A stretch of 64,000 bases of DNA from Aeromicrobium wangtongii (lineage in GTDB: Bacteria; Actinomycetota; Actinomycetes; Propionibacteriales; Nocardioidaceae), in NCBI RefSeq assembly GCF_024584515.1, contig NZ_CP102173.1, forward strand, positions 310,001 to 374,000, written 5' to 3'. How positions within the stretch are numbered: the first letter of the stretch is position 1; every line of letters starts with the position of its first letter. Below, piece by piece: positions 9,055-17,334 of this stretch. Below the pieces are notes generated by a model. That model worked only from the letters and a program-made list of their open reading frames with translations, was not told the origin of the DNA and did no database searches. The position numbers and the translations under genes are program-made.

Positions 9055-10472
9055 CCACACCGAACGTCCTCGCCAGCCGCTACGCCTCGCCCGAGGTGGC
9101 CCGCATCTGGTCGCCCGAGCACAAGATCGTCCTCGAGCGCCGGCTGTGGATCGCCGTCCTGCGCGCCCAGAAGGACCTCGGCGTCGAGACGCCCGACGGC
9201 GTGATCGAGGCGTACGAGTCGGTCATCGACCAGGTCGACCTCGCCTCGATCGCCGAGCGCGAGAAGGTCACCCGGCACGACGTGAAGGCCCGCATCGAGG
9301 AGTTCGCGGCGCTGGCCGGCACCGAGCACATCCACAAGGGCATGACCTCGCGCGACCTGACCGAGAACGTCGAGCAGCTGCAGATCAAGGCGTCCCTGGA
9401 GGTCATGCGTGACCGCGGGGTCGCGACGCTGGCGCGGCTGGGACGTCTGGCCGCCGAGCACGCCGAGCTCGTCATGGCCGGCCGCAGCCACAATGTCGCC
9501 GCCCAGGCCACGACGCTGGGCAAGCGCTTCGCGACCGTCGCCGATGAGCTCATGGTCGCGCTCGACCGGCTCGAGGACCTCATCGCCCGCTACCCGTTGC
9601 GCGGCATCAAGGGGCCCGTCGGCACGGCGCAGGACCAGCTGGACCTGCTCGGTGGCGACGAGGCGAAGCTGGCCGATCTCGAGCAGCGGGTCGCCCGGCA
9701 CCTGGGCTTCGACAAGGTGCTGACCAGCGTCGGTCAGGTGTACCCGCGCTCGCTGGACTACGACGTCGTCACGGCGCTCGTCCAGCTGGCGGCGGCACCG
9801 TCGAACCTGGCCACGACGATCCGCCTGATGGCCGGCAACGAGATCGTGACCGAGGGATTCAAGCCCGGTCAGGTCGGCTCCAGCGCGATGCCGCACAAGA
9901 TGAACACCCGCTCGTGCGAGCGGGTCAACGGCCTGGCGGTCATCCTGCGCGGCTACGTCTCGATGATCGGCGAGCTCGCGGGCGACCAGTGGAACGAGGG
10001 CGACGTGTCGTGCTCGGTCGTGCGCCGGGTGGCCCTGCCGGACGCGTTCTACGCCGCCGACGGATTGTTCGAGACGTTCCTGACCGTGCTGGACGAGTTC
10101 GGCACCTTCCCCGCGGTCATCCAGCGTGAGCTCGATCGGTACCTGCCGTTCCTGTCGACCACCAAGGTCCTGATGGCGGCGGTCCGCCAGGGACGTGGCC
10201 GGGAGACGGCCTACGACGCGGTCAAGCAGCACGCGGTCGCCGTCGCGCTGGAGATGCGCGAGAAGGGCGCCGCCGAGAACGACCTGTTCGCGCGGCTGGC
10301 CGCCGACGAGCGTCTCGGCCTGTCCGAGCAGGACCTCGCGAGCCTGGTCGCGTCCCCGATCGACTTCACGGGCGCAGCGGTCAGCCAGGTCCACGCCGTC
10401 GTGGCGCGCGTCGAGCAGATCCTTGCCGAGCATCCCGCCGCGGCGCAGTACAGCCCCGGATCGATCCTGTAG
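9051..10472 (+). CDS. purB: Adenylosuccinate lyase
   Basis: PurB acts twice in purine synthesis: it releases fumarate from SAICAR to give AICAR, and from adenylosuccinate to give AMP. The 473-residue protein shows the fumarase/aspartase superfamily signature [15 protein letters not shown] near residue 281. It also has the catalytic [14 protein letters not shown] segment (residues 91-104) and [15 protein letters not shown] (residues 143-157). The GTG start at 9051 overlaps the purD stop, and AAGGG lies about 12 bases upstream. The length and N terminus fit the actinobacterial PurB type. Confidence 0.96.
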   Translation: MTTPNVLASRYASPEVARIWSPEHKIVLERRLWIAVLRAQKDLGVETPDGVIEAYESVIDQVDLASIAEREKVTRHDVKARIEEFAALAGTEHIHKGMTSRDLTENVEQLQIKASLEVMRDRGVATLARLGRLAAEHAELVMAGRSHNVAAQATTLGKRFATVADELMVALDRLEDLIARYPLRGIKGPVGTAQDQLDLLGGDEAKLADLEQRVARHLGFDKVLTSVGQVYPRSLDYDVVTALVQLAAAPSNLATTIRLMAGNEIVTEGFKPGQVGSSAMPHKMNTRSCERVNGLAVILRGYVSMIGELAGDQWNEGDVSCSVVRRVALPDAFYAADGLFETFLTVLDEFGTFPAVIQRELDRYLPFLSTTKVLMAAVRQGRGRETAYDAVKQHAVAVALEMREKGAAENDLFARLAADERLGLSEQDLASLVASPIDFTGAAVSQVHAVVARVEQILAEHPAAAQYSPGSIL

Positions 10473-10485
10473 GCGCGCGATCGCG

Positions 10486-10872
10486 GTGAGCCTGATCGTC
10501 CTCCCGCTCATCCTGCTGCTGGCAGGAGGATGGCTCGCGGGGTGGGGGATCAGGCGGCGCCATGCCCAGCCCGCCGTCCCCGACGGCTGGAGGCGGGTCG
10601 TCGGCACGGTCATCGAGGTGGGCGACGGTGACGCCCGGCCTCCGCGGATCCAGTACCGGGCGCCCGACGGCCGGCGGCTGCGCGTCCCCGGACCGTCCGC
10701 GACCCCGCTGGCGGTGGGGGACGAGGTCGCGGTGCTGCTCGATCCGGCGGACTACACGCGGGCCCGGCTGGAGCTGACGACGCTGGAGGGCGCACGGGTC
10801 GTCCGGCTGCTGATCGCCAGCGGCGCGGTGCTGCTGGTGATCGGCGCACTGGGTGCCGTGGTTCTGCTCTAG
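10486..10872 (+). CDS. Small membrane protein, DUF3592-like
   Basis: This 128-residue protein has an N-terminal transmembrane helix (SLIVLPLILLLAGGWLAGWG) and a small beta domain of the DUF3592 type (RVVGTVIEVGDGD ... PLAVGDEVAVLLDPADY). A second helix follows at the C terminus (LLIASGAVLLVIGALGAVVLL). The middle domain probably lies in one soluble compartment between the helices. The GTG start at 10486 is 13 bases after purB, so it probably rides on the purDB transcript; purC follows after 9 bases from its own promoter. No function is known for the family. Confidence 0.65.
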   Translation: MSLIVLPLILLLAGGWLAGWGIRRRHAQPAVPDGWRRVVGTVIEVGDGDARPPRIQYRAPDGRRLRVPGPSATPLAVGDEVAVLLDPADYTRARLELTTLEGARVVRLLIASGAVLLVIGALGAVVLL

Positions 10873-10875
10873 GCT
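10870..10875 (+). promoter_or_regulatory. -10 box of the purC promoter
   Basis: TAGGCT overlaps the stop codon of the preceding gene and lies 6 bases before the GTG at 10882. This argues for the 10882 start rather than the GTG at 10876. Confidence 0.5.
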
Positions 10876-10881
10876 GTGCGC

Positions 10882-11745
10882 GTGCCACTCGACATCCCCG
10901 GAGCCACCCACCTGCACTCCGGCAAGGTCCGCGACCTGTACGAGGTGGAGTCGGGTCACCTGCTGATGGTGGCCTCCGACCGCATCTCGGCCTTCGACTT
11001 CATCCTCTCGCCGGGCATCCCCGACAAGGGCGAGATCCTCACCCGGATGTCGCTGTGGTGGTTCGACCAGCTCGCCGACCTGGTGCCCAACCACGTCGTG
11101 TCGACGCAGGTGCCCGAGCGTGTCCGCGGTCGCGCACTGATCGTCGAGAAGCTCGACATGTTCCCGGTCGAGTGCGTCGCTCGGGGCTACCTGACCGGTT
11201 CGGGCCTGCTCGACTACCAGGCCACGGGCGAGGTGTGCGGGGTGCCGTTGCCTCGCGGACTGGTCGACGGGTCCCGCCTGCCCGAGCCGATCTTCACCCC
11301 GGCCACGAAGGCCGAGCTCGGCGAGCACGACGAGAACGTCTCGTTCGAGCACATCACCGGCACCGTGGGGGCAGAGACCGCGAACGCCCTGCGCGACCTG
11401 ACGTTGACGATCTACGCCCGGGCCGAGCAGATCGCCCGCGAGCGCGGCATCGTCCTGGCCGACACGAAGCTGGAGTTCGGCGCCCGCCCCGACGGCACGA
11501 TCGTCCTGGGCGACGAGGTGCTGACCCCCGACTCGTCCCGGTTCTGGCCGGCCGACTCGTGGCAGCCGGGCCGGGCGCAGCCGTCGTACGACAAGCAGTT
11601 CGTGCGCAACTGGCTGATCTCGCCCGAGAGCGGCTGGGACCGCGCGAGCAACACGCAGCCGCCCTCGCTGCCCGCCGAGATCGTCGAGAAGACGCGCGAG
11701 AGGTACGTCCAGGCGTACCAGCAGCTGACCGGCGAGACGTTCTGA
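10882..11745 (+). CDS. purC: SAICAR synthetase
   Basis: PurC condenses CAIR with aspartate, using ATP, to give SAICAR. The 287-residue protein opens [20 protein letters not shown], which contains the family's GKVRDLYEV motif. It then has [13 protein letters not shown] (residues 31-43), [17 protein letters not shown] near residue 96, and the DTKLEFG motif near residue 194. The C-terminal extension ([12 protein letters not shown] ... [19 protein letters not shown]) is typical of the longer, non-fused actinobacterial form. The start is chosen from the TAGGCT spacing. Downstream lies an acyl-CoA ligase gene with its own promoter. Confidence 0.96.
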   Translation: MPLDIPGATHLHSGKVRDLYEVESGHLLMVASDRISAFDFILSPGIPDKGEILTRMSLWWFDQLADLVPNHVVSTQVPERVRGRALIVEKLDMFPVECVARGYLTGSGLLDYQATGEVCGVPLPRGLVDGSRLPEPIFTPATKAELGEHDENVSFEHITGTVGAETANALRDLTLTIYARAEQIARERGIVLADTKLEFGARPDGTIVLGDEVLTPDSSRFWPADSWQPGRAQPSYDKQFVRNWLISPESGWDRASNTQPPSLPAEIVEKTRERYVQAYQQLTGETF

Positions 11746-11775
11746 GGTCACGCGGCGAGCCAGGTGACTCCCCAG

Positions 11776-11808
11776 TAGTCTGACGAGAGACCGTCGTCAC
11801 ACCAAGGA
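11776..11808 (+). promoter_or_regulatory. Promoter and ribosome site of the acyl-CoA ligase gene
   Basis: TAGTCT at 11776-11781 is a plausible -10 box, and AAGGAG at about 11803-11808 lies 6 bases before the GTG start. This gives a short conventional leader. Confidence 0.45.
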
Positions 11809-11814
11809 GCGATA

Positions 11815-13371
11815 GTGGCCAATCTTGCCGCCCTGCTGGAGAATTCCGCCGAGAAGTACGCCGATCGCACCGCGATCGTCTTCGGTGACACGCGCCTGAC
11901 GTACGCACAGGTCGACGGGGCTGCCAACCAGGTCGCCAACCTCCTGGTCGCGCGCGGGATCGAGCCCGGCGACAAGGTGGCGCTGTCGTCGCCGAACCTG
12001 CCGTACTTCACGATCGTCTACTACGGGATCCTCAAGGCCGGCGGCACCGTGGTGCCGCTGAACGTCCTGCTCAAGCCGCGCGAGGTCGCCTACCACCTGG
12101 CCGACTCGGGCGCGAAGGCCTACTTCGCCTTCGAGGGCACGCCGGACCTGCCGATCGGCGAGAACGCCTGGGAGGGCTTCCAGGCGACCGACACGTGCTC
12201 GGAGTTCTTCCTGATCCGCATGGACGCCAAGTGGCCGGCGCCGATCTCGCCGCCGGAGTACTTCGCCCCGCTGGTCGCGGAGCAGCCGACGACCTTCGAG
12301 ACCGTCGAGCGCGATGACGACGACACCGCGGTCATCCTGTACACCTCGGGCACCACGGGGCAGCCCAAGGGCGCCGAGCTGCGCCACCGCAACATGCGCG
12401 ACAACGCGCTGTCGAGCAAGGACCTGTTCGGGGCGGACGCGTCGAACCCCGACACGTACCTGTGCGTGCTGCCGCTGTTCCACTCGTTCGGGCAGACCGT
12501 CATCCAGAACGGCGCCTTCGCCTTCGGCGGGACCGTGGTGATGCTGCCGCGGTTCGAGGCCAAGGCGGCACTCGACCTGATGCTGCGCGAGAAGGTCACC
12601 TTCTTCGCGGGCGTCCCCACGATGTACTGGGGGCTGCTCGCCGCCCTGGACGACAGCGTCGACGTGGCCACGCTCGCGGCGAACCTGCGGGTCGCGGTCG
12701 CCGGTGGAGCGGCCCTGCCCGTGGAGATCCACAAGCAGTTCAAGGACCGGTTCGGCGTCACGATCCTGGAGGGCTACGGGCTCTCGGAGACGTCCCCGGT
12801 CGCCTCGTTCAGCGTCTACGGCCAGGAGCCGCGGGTCGGCTCGATCGGTGTGCCGATCCCGGGTGTCGAGATGAAGCTGATCAACGACGACTGGACCGAT
12901 GTGCCTGACGCCCCCGACGCGGTCGGTGAGATCGCGATCAAGGGCCACAACGTCATGAAGGGCTACCACGGCCGCCCGGAGGCGACGGCCGCGGCGATCC
13001 ATGACGGCTGGTTCCGCTCCGGCGACCTGGCCAAGAAGGACGAGGACGGCTTCTACTACATCGTCGACCGGTCCAAGGACATGATCATCCGCGGCGGCTA
13101 CAACGTGTACCCGCGCGAGATCGAGGAGGTGCTGATGACGCACCCGGCGGTCTCGCTGGTCGCGGTCATCGGCGTCCCGAACGACCAGCACGGTGAGGAG
13201 ATCAAGGCCGTCGTGGTCAAGAACAAGGATCACGATGACGTCAGCGAGGACGATCTCGCGGCTTGGGCCAAGGAGCAGATGGCGGCCTACAAGTACCCGC
13301 GCATCGTCCAGTTCGTCGACGAGCTCCCCATGACGTCCACGGGCAAGATCCTCAAGCGCGAGCTGTCCTGA
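11815..13371 (+). CDS. Long/medium-chain acyl-CoA ligase (ANL superfamily)
   Basis: The 518-residue adenylate-forming enzyme would activate a carboxylic acid with ATP and load it on CoA. The ATP-binding loop reads [20 protein letters not shown] near residue 180. A5-type [12 protein letters not shown] is near residue 318, and the hinge/core [20 protein letters not shown] near residue 400. [20 protein letters not shown] follows, then the catalytic lysine in [12 protein letters not shown] at the very end. The gene starts with GTG after AAGGAG. It stands alone between purC and the mirror repeat array, so the acyl substrate cannot be inferred from neighbours. A second paralogous ligase is at 32115. 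Confidence 0.88.
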   Translation: MANLAALLENSAEKYADRTAIVFGDTRLTYAQVDGAANQVANLLVARGIEPGDKVALSSPNLPYFTIVYYGILKAGGTVVPLNVLLKPREVAYHLADSGAKAYFAFEGTPDLPIGENAWEGFQATDTCSEFFLIRMDAKWPAPISPPEYFAPLVAEQPTTFETVERDDDDTAVILYTSGTTGQPKGAELRHRNMRDNALSSKDLFGADASNPDTYLCVLPLFHSFGQTVIQNGAFAFGGTVVMLPRFEAKAALDLMLREKVTFFAGVPTMYWGLLAALDDSVDVATLAANLRVAVAGGAALPVEIHKQFKDRFGVTILEGYGLSETSPVASFSVYGQEPRVGSIGVPIPGVEMKLINDDWTDVPDAPDAVGEIAIKGHNVMKGYHGRPEATAAAIHDGWFRSGDLAKKDEDGFYYIVDRSKDMIIRGGYNVYPREIEEVLMTHPAVSLVAVIGVPNDQHGEEIKAVVVKNKDHDDVSEDDLAAWAKEQMAAYKYPRIVQFVDELPMTSTGKILKRELS

Positions 13372-13394
13372 CCCCACCCACCCCCAGCCTCATC

Positions 13395-13560
13395 GCTGAC
13401 GCGTGGCTTGCGCACGGCGAGGCGTGGCTTGCGCACGGCGAGGCGTGGGTTGCGTACGGCGAGGCGTGGCTTGCGCACGGCGAGGCGTGGGTTACGCACG
13501 GCGAGGCGTGGGTTACGCACGGCGAGGCGTGGGTTACGCACGGCGAGGCGTGGCTTGCGC
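13395..13560 (+). repeat. Left arm of mirror repeat array: eight 21-bp units
   Basis: Eight tandem 21-bp units begin at 13401, 13422, 13443, 13464, 13485, 13506, 13527 and 13548. Each is a 15-bp core (GCGTGGGTTACGCAC or a variant such as GCGTGGCTTGCGCAC) joined by the 6-bp linker GGCGAG. The first core is preceded by GCTGAC, the linker type of the right arm. Units 5-7 carry the exact consensus core. Every frame is open because 21 is a multiple of 3; I see no evidence that it is coding. Confidence 0.95.
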
Positions 13561-13578
13561 GCCATCCAAGGTGGACAG

Positions 13579-13740
13579 AACCCACGCGTCAGCGGGCGTA
13601 ACCCACGCGTCAGCGTGCGTAACCCACGCGTCAGCGTGCGTAACCCACGCGTCAGCGTGCGTAACCCACGCGTCAGCGTGCGTAACCCACGCGTCAGCGG
13701 GCGGAACCCACGCGTCAGCGTGCGTAACCCACGCGTCAGC
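13579..13740 (-). repeat. Right arm of mirror repeat array: eight inverted 21-bp units
   Basis: Eight units begin at 13579, 13600, 13621, 13642, 13663, 13684, 13705 and 13726. Read on the minus strand they have the same core GCGTGGGTTACGCAC with linker GCTGAC. The two arms are head to head across an 18-base spacer, so the 345-bp block could fold into a large cruciform or RNA hairpin. It ends 8 bases before the purS -10 box. The region 13372-13760 holds no gene. Confidence 0.95.
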
Positions 13741-13747
13741 GGTCCAG

Positions 13748-13753
13748 TAGGAT
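13748..13753 (+). promoter_or_regulatory. -10 box of the purSQ promoter
   Basis: TAGGAT lies 7 bases before the purS ATG, immediately after the repeat array. Any -35 element would have to lie inside the last repeat units. Confidence 0.5.
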
Positions 13754-13760
13754 TCTGGGC

Positions 13761-14003
13761 ATGCCTCGCATTGTCGTCGACGTCATGCCCAAGCCGGAGA
13801 TTCTCGACCCGCAAGGCAAGGCCGTCCACGGCGCCCTGCCGCGGCTGGGCTTCCACGCCGTGACGGATGTCCGTCAGGGCAAGCGCTTCGAGCTCGAGGT
13901 CGAGGCCGCCGACGACGCGACCCTCGCCGAGGTGCACGAGCTCGCCGGGACCCTGCTGTCCAACCCGGTCATCGAGGACTACGCGGTCCGGGTCGAAGCA
14001 TGA
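13761..14003 (+). CDS. purS: FGAM synthase subunit PurS
   Basis: PurS is the small subunit that helps PurQ and PurL form the FGAM synthase complex, which converts FGAR to FGAM using glutamine and ATP. The 80-residue protein begins [20 protein letters not shown] and contains the family's [16 protein letters not shown] strand and NPVIEDYAV ending. Its last bases overlap the ATG of purQ (ATGA), so the subunits are translationally coupled. PurL itself is 11.9 kb away at 25889. Confidence 0.95.
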   Translation: MPRIVVDVMPKPEILDPQGKAVHGALPRLGFHAVTDVRQGKRFELEVEAADDATLAEVHELAGTLLSNPVIEDYAVRVEA

Positions 14004-14671
14004 AGATCGGCGTCGTCACGTTCCCCGGCTCGCTCGACGACGTCGACGCGCAGCGCGCGGTGCGCCTGGCCGGCGGTGAGCCGGTCGCGCTGTGGCACGG
14101 CGATCACGACCTGTTGGGCGTCGACGCGGTCATCCTGCCGGGCGGCTTCTCGTACGGCGACTACCTGCGCTGCGGCGCCATCGCCCGCTTCGCCCCGGTC
14201 ATGACCGAGGTCGTCGCGGCGGCCCAGGGCGGCATGCCGGTGCTGGGCATCTGCAACGGCTTCCAGATCCTGTGCGAGTCGCACCTGCTGCCGGGCGCGC
14301 TGATCCGCAACAACCACCGCACGTTCGTGTGCCGCGACCAGGTGCTGCAGGTCGAGAACGCCTCGACGGCGTGGACCACCGCCTACACCGCCGGCCAGCA
14401 GATCACCGTCCCGCTCAAGAACGGTGAGGGCGGCTTCGTCGCCGACACCGAGACCCTCGACCGGCTCGAGGGGGAGGGGCAGGTCGTGGTCCGCTACGTC
14501 GGCCAGGACCCCAACGGCTCGCTGCGCGCGATCGCCGGCATCACCAACGAGCGCGGCAACGTCGTGGGCCTCATGCCCCACCCCGAGCACGCGATCGAGG
14601 ACCTCACCGGCCCCGGCACCGACGGGCTGGGCTTCTTCACCTCCGCCGTGCAGGCCCTCATGTCGGTCTGA
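14000..14671 (+). CDS. purQ: FGAM synthase, glutamine amidotransferase subunit PurQ
   Basis: PurQ hydrolyses glutamine and passes ammonia to PurL. The 223-residue class I amidotransferase shows the nucleophile cysteine in [13 protein letters not shown] (near residue 86), oxyanion-loop glycines in [14 protein letters not shown] (residues 46-59), and the catalytic His/Glu pair in [11 protein letters not shown] near residue 193. It overlaps purS by 4 bases. The length and the [18 protein letters not shown] segment fit the stand-alone form used with the small PurL. Confidence 0.97.
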   Translation: MKIGVVTFPGSLDDVDAQRAVRLAGGEPVALWHGDHDLLGVDAVILPGGFSYGDYLRCGAIARFAPVMTEVVAAAQGGMPVLGICNGFQILCESHLLPGALIRNNHRTFVCRDQVLQVENASTAWTTAYTAGQQITVPLKNGEGGFVADTETLDRLEGEGQVVVRYVGQDPNGSLRAIAGITNERGNVVGLMPHPEHAIEDLTGPGTDGLGFFTSAVQALMSV

Positions 14672-14697
14672 CCAAGCGGGCTGGAACAATCTGCGGC

Positions 14698-14916
14698 ATG
14701 GATCTTCCCCTCGCCTGGTCAGTGCTCCTGCTCGTGGCAGGGCTGTGGAACGTCGCGATCTGGCCCCAGTTCTGGCGCCGCATCGTCAAGGACGAGCGCG
14801 CCCGCACCGCCGACGGCGCGACGACGACGTTCTACCGTGTCCACGCCGTCATCATCGGCCTGTCGTTCGTGTTCGGCGTGGCCATTGCGGTGCTCGGAAT
14901 CCTGACGCTGTTCTGA
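14698..14916 (+). CDS. SCO4848-family small membrane protein
   Basis: This 72-residue protein has two transmembrane helices (LAWSVLLLVAGLWNVAIWPQF and VHAVIIGLSFVFGVAIAVLGILTL) separated by a short charged loop, KDERARTADGATTTFYR. Its length, the WNVAIWPQFWRRIVKD segment and the position next to purine genes match an actinobacterial family annotated after Streptomyces SCO4848. No function is known. It follows purQ by 26 bases. ACAATC about 8 bases before the ATG is a weak leaderless -10, so it may also be read through from purSQ. Confidence 0.7.
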   Translation: MDLPLAWSVLLLVAGLWNVAIWPQFWRRIVKDERARTADGATTTFYRVHAVIIGLSFVFGVAIAVLGILTLF

Positions 14917-14930
14917 GCGTTGGACCGGGC

Positions 14931-15209
14931 ATGACCAACAACGTCGTGCACAACACCGATCAGCGCCGCTACGAGATCCTCGTCGACGGGATCCTCGCCG
15001 GGTTCGCCGAGGCCCACGAGGACGGGGACGTCGTGACGATGCCCCACACCGAGATCTTCGAGCAGTTCGGGGGCCAAGGGCTCGGCAGCGAGCTCGTGTC
15101 GGGGGCGCTGGACGACATCCGCGTCCGCGGGAAGAAGATCGTCCCGACCTGCTCCTACGTGGAGCGCTTCGTCCAGAAGCACCGTGATTACGCCGATCTC
15201 GTGGCCTGA
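14931..15209 (+). CDS. Small GNAT-fold protein (YjdJ/Gtf-like N-acetyltransferase)
   Basis: This 92-residue protein resembles the short GCN5-like family PF14542. It has the N-terminal strands RYEILVDGILAGFAEAHED, a truncated acetyl-CoA pyrophosphate loop FGGQGLGSELVSGALDDIR, and the C-terminal IVPTCSYVERFVQKHRDYADLV motif (the conserved CxYxxxFxxxHxxY). Family members are plasma-membrane-free single-domain proteins with uncertain acceptors. The ATG is 14 bases after the preceding membrane gene, consistent with one small operon. Confidence 0.8.
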   Translation: MTNNVVHNTDQRRYEILVDGILAGFAEAHEDGDVVTMPHTEIFEQFGGQGLGSELVSGALDDIRVRGKKIVPTCSYVERFVQKHRDYADLVA

Positions 15210-15235
15210 GTGCGGCGTCACACGCTCCCGAATCG

Positions 15236-15371
15236 TTGCCGGCGGCTGGCGCCTGATAACATGTGAATACGTGAACGCGCCGATCTGGCGCTGTTCCGGC
15301 CCGACGAAGTAGCGCGATCACTCGCGTGAAATGGATATCGGGCTTCGTTTCCCGAATCGTCTGAGAGTTTC
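15236..15371 (+). promoter_or_regulatory. Promoter and long leader of the DEAD-box helicase gene
   Basis: TTGCCG (15236-15241) and TAACAT (15257-15262) form a possible sigma-A promoter with 15-base spacing, leaving about 100 bases of leader before the TTG start. The leader can form at least two hairpins: GCGA-tcac-TCGC near 15311, and CGGG...CCCG just before GAGAGTTTC. Long leaders are common on cold-responsive helicase genes. Confidence 0.35.
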
Positions 15372-16781
15372 TTGAACCAGCCTGCCGGCAGCACTGCGCT
15401 GCCCACCTTCACATCCCTCGATCTTCCCGCCGCGTTGGTATCCGCGTTGGCACGCCAGGAGATCCTCAACCCCAGCCCGGTCCAGATGGCGGTCATCCCC
15501 GACGCCCTCGCCGGTCGCAACGTCCTCGGCCGTGCCCGCACCGGCTCAGGCAAGACCCTGGCCTTCGGCCTGCCGGTCCTGGCCCGACTCGCCGGACGCA
15601 CCAGCCGTCCCAAGGCCCCCCGCGGCCTGATCCTGCTGCCGACCCGCGAGCTGGCCACCCAGGTCCGCTCCGCGATGGAGCCGCTCGCCCAGAAGATGGG
15701 CCTGCGCCTCACGACCGTCTACGGCGGCGTCCCGATCAACAAGCAGATCAACACGCTCAAGAACGGCGTGGACATCGTCATCGCGACCCCCGGTCGCCTG
15801 ACCGATCTGCTCGACCGTCGCTGCATGACGCTCGACGACATCGAGATCACGGTCCTCGACGAGGCCGACCACCTGTGCGACCTGGGCTTCTACAAGCCGA
15901 TCGACGCGATCTTGGCCAAGACCCGCGAGAGCAGCCAGCGGCTGCTGCTGTCGGCGACGCTCGACGGCGACGTCAACAAGCTGGTCAAGCGCCACCTGCC
16001 GCAGCACGTGATGCACGAGGTCGACTCGGGCGAGAGCGCCGTCGACACGATGGAGCACCACGTGCTGATCAGCTCGGCGACCGACAAGTCCAAGGCTGCC
16101 TTCGACCTGCTGCGCGCCAACCCGCGCAGCATCGTGTTCACCCGGACGCGTCGCGGCGCCATGCGCCTGGCCAAGCAGCTGACGCAGAACGGCATCGAGG
16201 CCGTCGACATGCACGGTGACCTCTCGCAGCGGCACCGCGAGCGCAACCTCGAGGCCTTCAGCACCGGTCGCGCCAGCGTCATCGTCGCCACGGACGTCGC
16301 CGCCCGCGGCATCCACGTCGACGGCATCGGCCTGGTCGTGCACTACGACGTCCCCGCCGAGCACAAGGCCTACCAGCACCGGTCGGGTCGCACGGCCCGC
16401 GCCGGCGAGTCGGGAGCCGTGGTCACCATGACCACCCCCGAGGCGCTGCGCGACGTCATCCAGCTGCAGAACAAGGCCGGCGTCACGGCCCGTCACCACG
16501 ATGTGCGCACCGCGCCGTCGCCGATGACGGTCGACGCTCTGTCCGGCGCGGGCACCGAGGCGCCCCACGCCTCGACCGTGCGCCAGGGCGCCCGCTCCGC
16601 CGGCAACGGCGGCGGACGCACTCGCGGCAGCAGCGGACGGCCCCAGGCCGGCGGCTTCCGTGGCAACGGTGGCGGACGCCCGCAGGGCAGCGGCGGCAAC
16701 CGCGGCGGTGGCGGCGGACGTCGTCGCTCCGGCGGCTCAGGTGGAACCGGTGGCTCGACCCGGGTCTACTCCTCTTCGTAA
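15372..16781 (+). CDS. DEAD-box RNA helicase (RhlE/DeaD-like)
   Basis: The 469-residue ATP-dependent RNA helicase carries the Q motif (PSPVQMAVIPDAL), motif I ARTGSGKTLAFGLP, Ia LLPTRELATQV, Ib ATPGRLTDLL, the DEAD box as VLDEADHLCDLGF, motif III LLLSATLD, IV SIVFTRTR, V VIVATDVAARGIHV, and VI YQHRSGRTARAG. The last 90 residues are a Gly/Arg-rich tail (repeated GNGGGR-like units), a typical disordered RNA-binding extension. It probably helps RNA folding, ribosome assembly or decay, especially in the cold. The start is a TTG after a long structured leader. A large hairpin follows. Confidence 0.93.
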   Translation: MNQPAGSTALPTFTSLDLPAALVSALARQEILNPSPVQMAVIPDALAGRNVLGRARTGSGKTLAFGLPVLARLAGRTSRPKAPRGLILLPTRELATQVRSAMEPLAQKMGLRLTTVYGGVPINKQINTLKNGVDIVIATPGRLTDLLDRRCMTLDDIEITVLDEADHLCDLGFYKPIDAILAKTRESSQRLLLSATLDGDVNKLVKRHLPQHVMHEVDSGESAVDTMEHHVLISSATDKSKAAFDLLRANPRSIVFTRTRRGAMRLAKQLTQNGIEAVDMHGDLSQRHRERNLEAFSTGRASVIVATDVAARGIHVDGIGLVVHYDVPAEHKAYQHRSGRTARAGESGAVVTMTTPEALRDVIQLQNKAGVTARHHDVRTAPSPMTVDALSGAGTEAPHASTVRQGARSAGNGGGRTRGSSGRPQAGGFRGNGGGRPQGSGGNRGGGGGRRRSGGSGGTGGSTRVYSSS

Positions 16782-16784
16782 CAT

Positions 16785-16855
16785 CTGCTGAACGACGAAC
16801 ACACGGCGCCATTCCCGGTCACGCACCGGGAGTGGCGCCGTTCGTCGTTCAGCAG
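16785..16855. terminator. 71-bp three-part hairpin, bidirectional terminator
   Basis: Nested arms pair as CTGCTGAACGACGAAC (16785-16800) with 16840-16855 (16 bp), GGCGCCA with TGGCGCC, and CCCGGT with ACCGGG. Only an ACAC bulge and small internal loops are left. It lies between the helicase gene and a convergent minus-strand gene. Confidence 0.75.
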
Positions 16856-16875
16856 GGACGCGCCATGAGCCGAGC

Positions 16876-17244
16876 TCAGGCCACCGGCAGCATCGCGTCC
16901 GCGTGGATGACGTCCTTGTGGAAGCGCTTGTGGATGTAGAGCTTGTCGCCGAGGGTCGTGCACTTCCACCACAGCCCGCTGGGCGGACCGATGCGGGTGG
17001 CGCGTGGGAGCTCGCGCAGCACCTTCCGGGGCGTGCCCTGCGTCCACTTGCCGCAGTCGAGCACGAGGATGCGCTGATTGGTGACGACGACGGCCTCGTA
17101 GCGGTTCCAGAAGATCCACAGGTAGGTCAGGGCGCCCCACCAGCCGCTGATGCGCTGGCCGGCCATGACGGCCACCACGGGCTCGTCCGGGCGCAGGAAC
17201 TGCTTGGAGTTCTCGGTGATCTTGTCGCGAATCATGATGGCCAT
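16876..17244 (-). CDS. PH-like domain protein, unknown function
   Basis: This 122-residue protein has a pattern of beta strands resembling bacterial PH-domain (YdbT/YdbS-like) proteins: DEPVVAVMAGQRISGWWG, then YEAVVVTNQRILVLDCGKW, then TTLGDKLYIHKRFHKDVIH. The VTNQRILVLD strand is the most typical sign. A hydrophobic stretch GWWGALTYLWIFW may be a membrane contact. Start 17244 is supported by a TAGCGT box (17251-17256 on this strand) 6 bases upstream. It is convergent with the helicase gene. The PH assignment is my inference from the strand pattern. Confidence 0.55.
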   Translation of the reverse strand: MAIMIRDKITENSKQFLRPDEPVVAVMAGQRISGWWGALTYLWIFWNRYEAVVVTNQRILVLDCGKWTQGTPRKVLRELPRATRIGPPSGLWWKCTTLGDKLYIHKRFHKDVIHADAMLPVA

Positions 17245-17334
17245 GCCCGGACGCTAGGGCACCGGCCGCGGCGAGGCGGGGAGCCTCGCCGACCGAGTCG
17301 GTGCGAGCGGCCACGGTGCGCCATGCTTGGGGGC

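Noticed and set aside
12314-12541. Thr/Arg-rich frame inside the acyl-CoA ligase gene
   Set aside because: It is a shadow frame of a long gene with clear ANL motifs.
13395-13740. CRISPR-like or coding repeat (many open frames across the 21-bp units)
   Set aside because: The repeats are contiguous with no unique spacers and half are inverted, unlike CRISPR. The frames are open only because the 21-bp period is divisible by three, and none has a ribosome site or a conserved product.
14931-15209. PurQ/PurS-linked enzyme
   Set aside because: The small gene shows GNAT-type motifs rather than any purine enzyme signature, and the spacing to purQ only suggests co-transcription.
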